From assembly GCA_030247575.1 (NCBI GenBank), contig JAOTRV010000018.1, positions 1 to 64,000 on the forward strand: a DNA stretch of 64,000 nt. Direction: 5' to 3'. The DNA comes from Sulfuritalea sp. (GTDB taxonomy: Bacteria > Pseudomonadota > Gammaproteobacteria > Burkholderiales > Rhodocyclaceae). The position numbers and the translations under genes were made by a program. The notes below the pieces were generated by a model that saw only the letters and a list, made by a program, of their open reading frames with translations, was not told the DNA's origin and searched no databases. Position 1 is the stretch's first letter. The number at the start of each line of letters is the position of its first letter. This document shows positions 21,977 through 30,998 of this stretch, in pieces.

Positions 21977-23173
21977 CTATGCAGAAAACTCAAGTTCGTG
22001 AACGCGGGTCTTCGCGGTCATAAGTTGGTGAAGGAGGGTACGGAAGAGATCTTGGAGTGCAGTTTGTCTCCGAACAGCAGCATTCAATTTTTGGTCAATT
22101 GTCGTGAACGTTTCGATGATCATGGTTTGGGTCTCCAGATCGGGATAGAACACAGGCAAGCGTTGCATCACGCTGTTGTTGAGGTTTGGCATGATTGCCC
22201 CCGCAGCGTGAGAATAGAGCCACTTCACGAGACGATCCGTTGCAAAGTAGAGTGCCAAGAATCGATTATCAATGAACGGCTTGCTCGCCCGGACAAGAAA
22301 GCAGCCTGTTCCACATAGCCATGTTTCCTCCGCTTCGGTGACCAAGCCTTGCCGTCCGATCTCTCCCCTGCGGGCGAACAGGATGTCGAACTTCCGAAGG
22401 CGGTGTTTCCCAAGGCGCTGCGCTACTTTCTCGCTGACACGAGGTACGTTTTCGTGATTGATACGGTTTCCGGCGAGGTGAGTCGGGTTTACCACGGCGA
22501 TGCCATCTTCCTGATATTCGTGTTTGTGAAGCTGGCTACCGAACGGACCAGTTTGCAGTGCGCCATTTGGTTTTCCACACAATTCTCCCAGCGTAATTGG
22601 CGACCAGCTTTCGGGAACGGGGCCGATTTCGGTTTGTTTTTGGGGTTCGTTGCGGAGGCCTTCGGTGAAGAGCTTGTGCATGAGGGCCTTTTTCAGTTCG
22701 GTGGTGGTCTGAATGATTCGCTCCTGCGCTTCGATCGCCCGCTGCACCGTCGAAAGGATGTGCGCGATCTTCTTCTGCTCGGGGAGTGCTGCGGGAAAGT
22801 GGACTGGCTCCATGTAAGCCATTTCACGATTCAAACCTGGGACACCGACATCTCCCGTGATCCGGGTGAGATCAAGGTGGCGAAGAAGGTAATACAAGAA
22901 TTCGAGATCGGTATCCGGGGCGTCCGCTGCGGTGACGTAGAAGGTAGTGTCAATCGGACAAAACGGACCGAGGGAGCGATGAACTTGCCCAGCCGATCCC
23001 TTTCGCCCAACGATTAGACCAGGTGCATCGACGATTGCTTCGTTGTGCGAGCCGACGATTCCGTTTGAGCCGTAAACTGGAATTGGCCCTTCAACGCGAT
23101 ACTTCACGGAAAGACTCTTTCCGTAGTTGAGTTGGAGGACGTCCCCTAGGCGCTTTGTTTGCCACTCGCTCAT
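21977..23173 (-). CDS. hsdS: type I restriction-modification specificity subunit S
   Basis: A 398-residue HsdS with two target-recognition domains, each followed by a coiled-coil spacer. The first half-repeat ends LPEQKKIAHILSTVQRAI and the second starts PVPESWSPITLGELC. Both halves are intact, giving a bipartite recognition site that cannot be read from sequence. Its ATG overlaps the stop of a 43-codon frame by four bases. G+C is lower than in hsdM and hsdR and similar to gajA and gajB, consistent with modular exchange. Confidence 0.9.
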   Translation of the reverse strand: MSEWQTKRLGDVLQLNYGKSLSVKYRVEGPIPVYGSNGIVGSHNEAIVDAPGLIVGRKGSAGQVHRSLGPFCPIDTTFYVTAADAPDTDLEFLYYLLRHLDLTRITGDVGVPGLNREMAYMEPVHFPAALPEQKKIAHILSTVQRAIEAQERIIQTTTELKKALMHKLFTEGLRNEPQKQTEIGPVPESWSPITLGELCGKPNGALQTGPFGSQLHKHEYQEDGIAVVNPTHLAGNRINHENVPRVSEKVAQRLGKHRLRKFDILFARRGEIGRQGLVTEAEETWLCGTGCFLVRASKPFIDNRFLALYFATDRLVKWLYSHAAGAIMPNLNNSVMQRLPVFYPDLETQTMIIETFTTIDQKLNAAVRRQTALQDLFRTLLHQLMTAKTRVHELEFSA

Positions 23174-23301
23174 ACCCCGATCTTCTCCAGAATCTCCTTC
23201 AGCGCCTTGTCCGTCTCCCGCGCCTCCGTCTTCGTTCCGCCTGTCGCGACTCCGCCGGACAGGCCGGCTGTGATCGGTGTCGTCGCGATGATCGTGATCA
23301 T
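23170..23301 (-). CDS. 43-codon ORF resembling the HsdM C-terminal tail
   Basis: Starts ATG 23301 with AGGAGC about 10 bases upstream and ends TGA overlapping the hsdS ATG (ATGA). Its last 18 residues, EARETDKALKEILEKIGV, match the end of HsdM, EARETDQALQKILKQMGV, at 12 of 18 positions; the first 25 residues are low-complexity Thr/Gly. It could be a remnant of a former hsdM 3' end left when the DUF4062 gene entered the operon. It could also be a small translated leader that couples ribosomes into hsdS. Whether the peptide is functional is unknown. Confidence 0.5.
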   Translation of the reverse strand: MITIIATTPITAGLSGGVATGGTKTEARETDKALKEILEKIGV

Positions 23302-23325
23302 TGTTCTGCTCCTACCGTGGGCGGT

Positions 23326-23403
23326 GTGAGCCATTTGAGCCATTTATGAGCCATTTCCGGCCGCCTCCCCGGGTGAGCCGTTTGGGCCATTTATGAGCCG
23401 TTT
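23326..23403. repeat. pair of 31-bp direct repeats at the 3' end of the DUF4062 gene
   Basis: Copies at 23326-23356 and 23373-23403 match at 28 of 31 bases; each starts GTGAGCC and contains TTTATGAGCC. They are themselves built of the short unit GAGCCATTT. One copy codes for the Asn-Gly-rich tail of the DUF4062 protein; the other covers its stop codon and the sequence just after it. It looks like a local duplication at a recombination-prone junction. Confidence 0.75.
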
Positions 23404-24831
23404 ATCAGCCAGCCGGTAATGGGCTGATCGGCCGGCTCCGGCCAACACGAGAATGCCGAGTTTGATCATCTCATCGAGGTCCCTCTTGGCTGTGGCCCGC
23501 GATACACCCGTGAGGATCTGGTATTCCGCATTGGTGAGTTCAGGCTTCCTTCGGAAGTGCGCGATGACAGATTTCTGCCGCTCATTGAGCCCAAGCCGGT
23601 CGAGCCGCGCGGGGGTGAACGTGTCGCGCCAGAGCGTGACGGTGAACTGGTCGCCGTCCTGGGCGAAGTCGGGCTCGGGCAGGCCGGCGGCCTTGCACTG
23701 GCCAAGGACGTCGAGCACGCCGGTGCCGGCCTTGTCGATGTAGTTGGCGAGGAAGAGGGCTTCGCACAGGCGCTTGTTGCGGGGAACGGAGCTGTGGGCC
23801 TTCTTCAGCTTGGCGGGCGTGAGCGTGGGCGGCAGCTCGCCGGGATTCCAGACCGCGACCCGGTCGGCAAAGACGTAAACCTGCACGCTGGCGTCGGACT
23901 GGTAGTCGCGGTGGGCGAGTGCGTTGATGATGATCTCGGCAACGGCGGCCTTGGGGATCTCGTAGGTGACGGTGTTTGCCGGCCCGGCATTGCGCACCCC
24001 TACCTGACGGGCAAGCTTGGCCATGACGAAATCGGCCGCCTGATCGATCAACTCGAAGAGGTTGCCCTTGAAGACCTGATAGTCGGGGATGGGTTTGACG
24101 GGTTCGGTGCCGTGGAAGTGCAGGCATTTGACCTCGGAGGCGGGGAGCCAGCTTTGCGGCTTCTTGCCAAAGAGGAGGACAGCGGACTGGGTGAGCTGGT
24201 CGTCGGAGAGCAGATCGAGATGAGCGAGCGCTTCGCTGACGGGCGTGTCCGCGGCGAGCGGGTAGCCCCGGGCCTCCCGGGCGCGCTTCAGGAACCAGCG
24301 GACTTTCTTCTCGTCGACGGCGGAAAGGTCGAGATCGGGAATGGGTTCGCGTTCGAACGCGACACTGCGAAGGATTCCTTTCCAGCGAAGAAACTCGATC
24401 AGACTGGGATAGATGCGGTCGCGCAGAAGCTCCTCGGTGGATTCGAAGCGGCGGCGGCGGAGTTGATTCGAAACCTTGCCGATGAGTTTCTTCATCGCCG
24501 GGGCGCGCCTGGAATCGTCGCTGCCCTTGATGAAGGCCAGACGGTAGATGGAATCGCCGGTGGCGCGGTCGAATTCATGTTCGGTGGGGGAAACTCCCTT
24601 GCCATCGGTCGAACCGTAGTCGTTCGCAAACAGCCCGAGGTAAATGGCGGACGCCGAAACTTCGTCGAGGTAGGTCTCGTCGGCGCGCCTGTCGGCCGCC
24701 GGCAGATCCTCAAACAGGAAAACGTCGAAATACTGGCCGAAGAGCGCGTCCCCTCGAATGAAATCGCGGATCGCCCGTCGCTCGGTCGCGAGTTCTTTCT
24801 GAACGCTGCTGATGAAGATTTGCTGCTTCAT
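23344..24831 (-). CDS. DUF4062 - HATPase_c_4 - winged-helix protein of the restriction operon
   Basis: A 495-residue three-part protein. Residues 4-100 match DUF4062 (IFISSVQKELATERRAI), a TIR-like conflict-system domain by published domain surveys as I recall them. Residues 290-335 hold the GHKL-type ATP-binding core of AlbA/Schlafen-like proteins (EIIINALAHRDY, then VAVWNPG). Residues about 415-475 form a winged helix. Its ATG overlaps the hsdM stop by four bases. Proteins of this kind recur in type I restriction loci; a sensor or regulator role is inferred. The C-terminus ends in an NGPNGS/GNGS repeat. Confidence 0.75.
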   Translation of the reverse strand: MKQQIFISSVQKELATERRAIRDFIRGDALFGQYFDVFLFEDLPAADRRADETYLDEVSASAIYLGLFANDYGSTDGKGVSPTEHEFDRATGDSIYRLAFIKGSDDSRRAPAMKKLIGKVSNQLRRRRFESTEELLRDRIYPSLIEFLRWKGILRSVAFEREPIPDLDLSAVDEKKVRWFLKRAREARGYPLAADTPVSEALAHLDLLSDDQLTQSAVLLFGKKPQSWLPASEVKCLHFHGTEPVKPIPDYQVFKGNLFELIDQAADFVMAKLARQVGVRNAGPANTVTYEIPKAAVAEIIINALAHRDYQSDASVQVYVFADRVAVWNPGELPPTLTPAKLKKAHSSVPRNKRLCEALFLANYIDKAGTGVLDVLGQCKAAGLPEPDFAQDGDQFTVTLWRDTFTPARLDRLGLNERQKSVIAHFRRKPELTNAEYQILTGVSRATAKRDLDEMIKLGILVLAGAGRSAHYRLADKRLINGPNGSPGEAAGNGS

Positions 24832-26405
24832 GCGCCTACGCCCATCTGCTTGAGGATCTTCTGGAGCGCCTGGTCAGTTTCCCTGGCTTCCTTCTCGATC
24901 ACGGCCAGCTCCTCGACGATCTCCACGATGGGCCGGTAGGTTTCGGCATCCGAGGTATGGATGTAGCGGCTGGGGGAGATGTTGTAGTCGTTTTTTTTCA
25001 GCTCGGCGTGGTCGACGATGCGGCTGAGTTTTTCGGCTTCCTTCCATCCGATGAGGGTGTCGGCGATGCGCTGGATACCGTCGTCGGGGATGAAGTTCTT
25101 GGGGTCGCCCTTTTCGAAGACCTGGGATGCATTGACGAGCAAGACCTTGCCCTTGCGCTCCTTCGGCTTGGCCTTGTTCAGGAACAGCACGATGCCGGGG
25201 GCGGTGGTGTTGTAGAACAGGTTTTCGGGCAGGTAGAGGACGCTTTCGATGAGGTCGTGCTCAACGAACCACTGGCGGACGGTCTTTTCCTTGTTGGTGC
25301 CGGCATTGCCCGAGCCGCGCGAGGCGGCGCCGGTGTCGAGGACGACGGCGGCGCGGCCGGTGGCGTTCATGCTGGCGTGGATGTGCTGCACCCAGCCCCA
25401 GTCGGCGGAGGATTTGCCGGGAAAGCCGGCCCCGGCGGGGAAGCGGTCGAGTTCGTCGTTGTCGTAGTCGGCCTCGGCGAACCAGTCCTGGTTCCACATG
25501 GGATTGGCGACGACGCGGTCGAAGCTGCGGAGCTTGCCCTGCCTGTTGCGGAATTTGGGGTTCTTGAAGGTGTCGCCGATCTCGATCTGGCCTTCCATGT
25601 CGTGGATGATCATGTTCATGTTGGCCATGGCCCAGGTTTCGGGGGTGAATTCCTGGCCGAACAGCTTCAGCGGGGCGACGGTGCGCTTTTTGCCCGCATT
25701 TTTGTCATGAATGCTTTCCTCCATGGCGATCTCGCATTTCACCAGCAGGCCGCCGGAACCGCAGGTGGGGTCGTAGATTTCCATACCGGGCTCGGGCTGG
25801 AGGACGCGGGACATGATGGTGCCGACCTCCGGCGGGGTGTAGAACTCACCGGCGCTCTGGCCGCCGCCCTCGGCGAACTTGCGGATGAGGTATTCGTAGC
25901 TCTTGCCGATGATGTCGGCCTCGACATCCTCCAAACCGAGGCGCTTGGTGCTGATGGCCTCGATGAGGTTGGAGAGGCGGTCGTCGTCAAGGTCGCGCTG
26001 GCCGTGGGTGGTGGCGTTGAAATCGACGCGGTCAATGATGCCCTGCAAGAGCGGATTTTCCCGGGCGATGGCCCGCATGTGGGTGGTGACGCCTTCGCCG
26101 ATCTTGTCGGAGAGCTTGCGGATGACGGACCAGACGGGCTGCTCGGGATCGTCCGGCACGAGGGGGAGGTAGAAGCGCACCAGCTTGTGGTCGGCCTTGG
26201 CGAGCTGGAAGGCCTTCTTGCGCGAACCGACTTCCTTCGCAATTCGGTTCAGTTCGTCATCGAACACGTCGCAGAGCCGCTTGGTGAAGATGAGAGGAAG
26301 AATGTAGTCCTTGTATTTCGGCGCGTCCTTGGCCCCGCGGATGGAGCAGGCGGCGTCCCAGATCCACGATTCAAGGGATTTGCCGCTTCCGTTATTGTTT
26401 GCCAT
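24828..26405 (-). CDS. hsdM: type I restriction-modification methyltransferase subunit M
   Basis: A 525-residue N6-adenine methyltransferase. An N-terminal helical HsdM_N domain spans about residues 1-160, SAM-binding motif I DPTCGSGG is at 212-219, and the catalytic motif IV appears as NPMW at 301-304, a variant of NPPF/Y seen in one HsdM group. The C-terminal tail (residues about 505-525) packs with HsdS. It is the first gene of the leftward operon. No promoter could be called with confidence in the spacer before it. Confidence 0.93.
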   Translation of the reverse strand: MANNNGSGKSLESWIWDAACSIRGAKDAPKYKDYILPLIFTKRLCDVFDDELNRIAKEVGSRKKAFQLAKADHKLVRFYLPLVPDDPEQPVWSVIRKLSDKIGEGVTTHMRAIARENPLLQGIIDRVDFNATTHGQRDLDDDRLSNLIEAISTKRLGLEDVEADIIGKSYEYLIRKFAEGGGQSAGEFYTPPEVGTIMSRVLQPEPGMEIYDPTCGSGGLLVKCEIAMEESIHDKNAGKKRTVAPLKLFGQEFTPETWAMANMNMIIHDMEGQIEIGDTFKNPKFRNRQGKLRSFDRVVANPMWNQDWFAEADYDNDELDRFPAGAGFPGKSSADWGWVQHIHASMNATGRAAVVLDTGAASRGSGNAGTNKEKTVRQWFVEHDLIESVLYLPENLFYNTTAPGIVLFLNKAKPKERKGKVLLVNASQVFEKGDPKNFIPDDGIQRIADTLIGWKEAEKLSRIVDHAELKKNDYNISPSRYIHTSDAETYRPIVEIVEELAVIEKEARETDQALQKILKQMGVGA

Positions 26406-26702
26406 CAGCGCTAAGCCCTTTTGTGTCTGTCGATTTCTTATTGGGACAGAGTGAGAATTTGAAGCATCCCGCCATTAGGCAAACTGGAAGGTAACTCTGA
26501 AGAACGGCTTTATGCCAATTGCAGACTATAACAAAGCGGGCATCATTGGGCTGCCAAGGCCGAAGAGTTCTCAGTCGGTCCCTGCTCTGGACGACCGCTC
26601 GACTCAGAAACCTGCCGCTGGGCCGCCGAGGCGACGAATGTCTCTTGAGGGCACGGAGCGGTAGTTCACCCAACTGAGCCATTGCCCGTTTCGGCCGGGC
26701 AA

Positions 26703-26725
26703 CCGCCGTACCGCCAGCGCCGACT
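26703..26725 (-). repeat. dispersed 23-bp repeat, copy 4, right island flank
   Basis: Reverse-complement copy differing from copy 3 at three of 23 positions. Together with 14866-14888 it brackets the restriction/Gabija operon as an inverted pair. Confidence 0.7.
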
Positions 26726-26830
26726 TTCAAAGGCCGTGACCGAATACCGACTCCTGCCGGCCAAGCTCGGGCGAATTCTTCCCCTCCGCGCCCCCAACAA
26801 GGCGATCGTCACCTCAGCCCCACCCGAAAT

Positions 26831-26857
26831 GTGTCACAATATTGCCCGTTGTGACAC
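26831..26857. promoter_or_regulatory. perfect 9-bp-arm palindrome, probable antitoxin operator
   Basis: GTGTCACAA (26831-26839), nine-base spacer, TTGTGACAC (26849-26857): a perfect inverted repeat ending 14 bases before the antitoxin ATG. Phd/YefM-type antitoxins bind such palindromes over their own promoter, so autorepression is likely. Confidence 0.8.
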
Positions 26858-26871
26858 AAGCAGGGCTAACC

Positions 26872-27108
26872 ATGAAAACCATCACCATCCGCGAGGCGCG
26901 GGAGGGGCTTTCCCATCCGGAACAGCTGTTCGCCACCGATGACGAAGTCATCGTCACCCGGCGTGGCGAGCCGGTGGCGCGCATCCTGCCGATCAAGCCC
27001 GCAACAAAGCCGAAGATCCGGTCTTTGGCGGCGTTCCGTGCCAGCCAGCCGTTTCAGGGAATTCCCAGCGAAGTACTGATCGCCGAGGACCGCGAAGACC
27101 GTTGCTGA
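26872..27108 (+). CDS. Phd/YefM-family antitoxin
   Basis: A 78-residue antitoxin starting MKTITIREAREGLSHPEQL, with the DNA-binding fold and EVIVTRRGEPVARILP strand typical of prevent-host-death proteins. The C-terminal part, from about residue 50, would wrap the toxin. ATG 26872 is preferred over an upstream in-frame start because it sits just after the operator palindrome. Its stop overlaps the toxin start by one base (TGATG), the usual coupling in VapBC-like pairs. Confidence 0.87.
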   Translation: MKTITIREAREGLSHPEQLFATDDEVIVTRRGEPVARILPIKPATKPKIRSLAAFRASQPFQGIPSEVLIAEDREDRC

Positions 27109-27536
27109 TGATTTACGCCGACACCAGCGCTCTCCTCAAGCGCTATTTGCATGAAGCGTTCAGCGAGGAGTTCGACACCTTCTTCCAGCAACGGGGACCG
27201 CTCTCGATCAGCCGTCTCGGGCTGGTCGAGGCGCGTTGCTCGCTGGCACGGCGGCGACGCAACAAGCTCATCAATCCCAAGCTCGAACAAATTGCCGTCA
27301 AGGAACTGCATAGCGATATCAGTGACGGCGTGCTTCAACTGCATGCCGTTGCCGACGAACAGATCGCGCATGCATTTCATCTGATTGAATCGCTCCCCGC
27401 CATTCCCCTGCGCAGTCTGGATGCCGTGCATCTCGCCATCGCCCGCGACATCCAGGCAAGCGACTTCGCCACCGCCGACAAGACCCAGGCCGAGGCCGCC
27501 ACGGCGCTCGGCTTCACCGTTCATCGTTTCTTCTGA
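27108..27536 (+). CDS. VapC-type PIN-domain toxin
   Basis: A 142-residue PIN-domain ribonuclease. The acidic metal-binding residues are visible: Asp in [13 protein letters not shown], Glu in [12 protein letters not shown], Asp in [10 protein letters not shown] and Asp in FATADK. PIN toxins of such pairs cleave tRNA or rRNA until neutralised. ATG 27108 overlaps the antitoxin stop by one base; a TTG two codons upstream is an unlikely alternative. The gene ends 10 bases before lysS, so read-through into lysS is possible. Confidence 0.88.
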   Translation: MIYADTSALLKRYLHEAFSEEFDTFFQQRGPLSISRLGLVEARCSLARRRRNKLINPKLEQIAVKELHSDISDGVLQLHAVADEQIAHAFHLIESLPAIPLRSLDAVHLAIARDIQASDFATADKTQAEAATALGFTVHRFF

Positions 27537-27546
27537 GTCCATCATC

Positions 27547-29060
<1,514 letters not shown>

Positions 29061-29061
<1 letters not shown>

Positions 29062-30998
29062 TGCCTCCCGTCATCCCCGCCGAACTTGCGTTCGCCGGGG
29101 ACGGCACGCCGTATTCGGCGACCTATGGCGACGTCTATCACACGGCTCACGGCGGGCTGGCACAGGCCCGCCACGTCTTCCTCGGCGGTAATGATCTGCC
29201 GTCCCGCTGGACCGGACGCGACAGCTTCGTCATCCTCGAAGCCGGCTTCGGCCTCGGCCTGAACTTCCTCGCCACCGGTCTGGCGTGGCGCACATCGAAG
29301 GCTGGTGGCCGGCTGCACTACGTCTCGGTCGAGAAGCATCCTTTCCGCCGCGACGATCTGGCCCGTCTGCTGGCGCCCTACGCCGAACTTGCGTCTCTCG
29401 CCGATGAACTGCTGCGGCAGTGGCCGCCGCCGACGCCGGGGTTTCATCGCCTGCATTTCGACGGCGGCAGGCTCACGCTGACGCTGCTGTTCGGCGACGC
29501 GCTCGCAGTGTTGCCGCAACTGGCGGCAAATGCCGACGCAGTGTTTCTCGATGGCTTTGCACCGGCGAAGAATCCCGATCTCTGGTCACCCGCGCTGCTC
29601 GCCATGCTCACCCGGCTGTGCCGCCCGCAGGCGACGCTGGCGACCTGGAGCGTGGCCGGCGATATGCGCCGCGCGCTGGAACACAAGGGCTGGCGGCTGG
29701 AGCGCCGCCCGGGCTTCGGCACCAAGCGCGAAATGCTGGCCGGCCGGCTCGAAAACGCCGTGTCGCCGGCGTCTACTCCCGGCGATCCGCCCCAAGCCGA
29801 CCTGCGCCGTGCCATCGTCATCGGCGCCGGACTCGCCGGCGCCGCCATCAGCGAACGGCTGGCCGCCCGCGGCTGGCAGGTCGAGCTTTTCGAACGCCAT
29901 GGGGTGCCCGCGCAGGAAGCTTCGGGCAACCCGGCCGGCATACTGCTGCCGCATCTGGCGAAGGACGATGCGCTGGCGGCGCGCCTGTCGCGCGCCTGCT
30001 ATCTGTATGCACTGCGCCGCCTTGCCGCCCTGCCCGGCGTGCACTGGTCGCCCTGCGGCGTGCTGCAGGTCGCGCGCGATGCCGTGCACGAGGAATTGCA
30101 GCGCGCCACGCTAAAAGAACTCGAGCTGCCGGCGGACTTTGCCGCCTTTCTCGAACATGATGCCGCCCGGGCCCTGATCGGCCGCCAACTGGCGCATGGC
30201 GGCTGGTGGTTTCCCGCCGGGGGCTGGGTCGATCCGGGCAGCCTCTGTGCCGCCCTGCTGGCCGCCTGCGGCGAGCGCGTTCACACCCATTTCGCCACGG
30301 AAGTCGGCTCGGTGCGACGAACGGCGGGCGGCTGGCAGGCGCTCGATGCCGACGGCAGGCTGCTGGCCGACGCGCCTCACGTCATTCTCGCCAACGCCCA
30401 TGCCGCCAACCGCCTGCTGCAGCACGCGCTGCCGCTGACCCCGATACGCGGCCAGATCAGCTATCTGCCGGACCGGCTTCTGGAACGCACGGGGCCGCCC
30501 CTGCATCACGTGGTTTGCCGCTCCGGCTACCTCACACCGGCCGACGCCGGCACGGTCTGCGTCGGCGCCAGCTTCGACAGCGGCGACAGCGACCTGCGGA
30601 TTCGTGCCGCCGACCACGCCGGCAACTTGCGGCGCCTCGACGAACTGCTGCCGGGCACCGTGCGGGAAAGCGACATTGGCATCGATGCGGCGCAGCTCGA
30701 AGGCCGCGTCGGCCTGCGCACCGCCACCCCTGATCGCCTGCCGCTGATCGGGACGCTGCCGGACACGGAGGCCTCCGCCGCAAGCGACACGACGCTGGAC
30801 GACCTGCCGCGGCAGCAAGGCCTGCACGCGTTGCTGGGGCTTTCCGCACGCGGCCTGGTGTGGGCGCCGCTGGCGGCCGAATTGCTTGCCAGCCGGTTGG
30901 CAGGCGATCCCCTGCCGATGAAGCGTGAACTGGCGCGGGCGGTCGATCCCGCCCGCTTCCGCCTGCGCGCCCTGCGCCGCGGCACTAATACGGCTTGA
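29061..30998 (+). CDS. mnmC: bifunctional tRNA wobble-uridine modification enzyme MnmC
   Basis: A 645-residue two-domain enzyme completing 5-methylaminomethyl-2-thiouridine at tRNA position 34. The N-terminal SAM-dependent methyltransferase part (residues about 1-230) has LEAGFGLGLNFL and FLDGFAPAKNPDLW. The C-terminal FAD-dependent oxidoreductase (from about 250) begins with the dinucleotide-binding motif IGAGLAGAA. The linker at residues about 232-239 is a copy of the dispersed 23-bp repeat. Its start overlaps the lysS stop, and its end overlaps the convergent M48-like gene by 14 bases. Confidence 0.92.
29755..29777 (-). repeat. dispersed 23-bp repeat, copy 5, in the MnmC inter-domain linker
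   Basis: Reverse-complement copy translated as Ala-Val-Ser-Pro-Ala-Ser-Thr between the methyltransferase and oxidoreductase domains. It is in the same reading frame as the copy in deaD and identical in 22 of 23 bases to the copy in mltB. Confidence 0.6.

Larger units (their letters stand above)
26406..26871. other. 466-base spacer between hsdM and the antitoxin gene
   Basis: A divergent intergenic region. It contains the opposite-orientation dispersed repeat (26703-26725) and the antitoxin operator (26831-26857). The part next to hsdM (26406-26560) is A+T-richer and must hold the hsdM promoter, but I could not fix -35/-10 boxes. No further gene is supported. Confidence 0.6.

Noticed and set aside
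15479-26405. BREX, DISARM or Zorya system in the island
   Set aside because: No PglZ, BrxC-like, DrmA/B or motor ZorA/B proteins; all genes are explained by type I restriction-modification, Gabija and accessory families.
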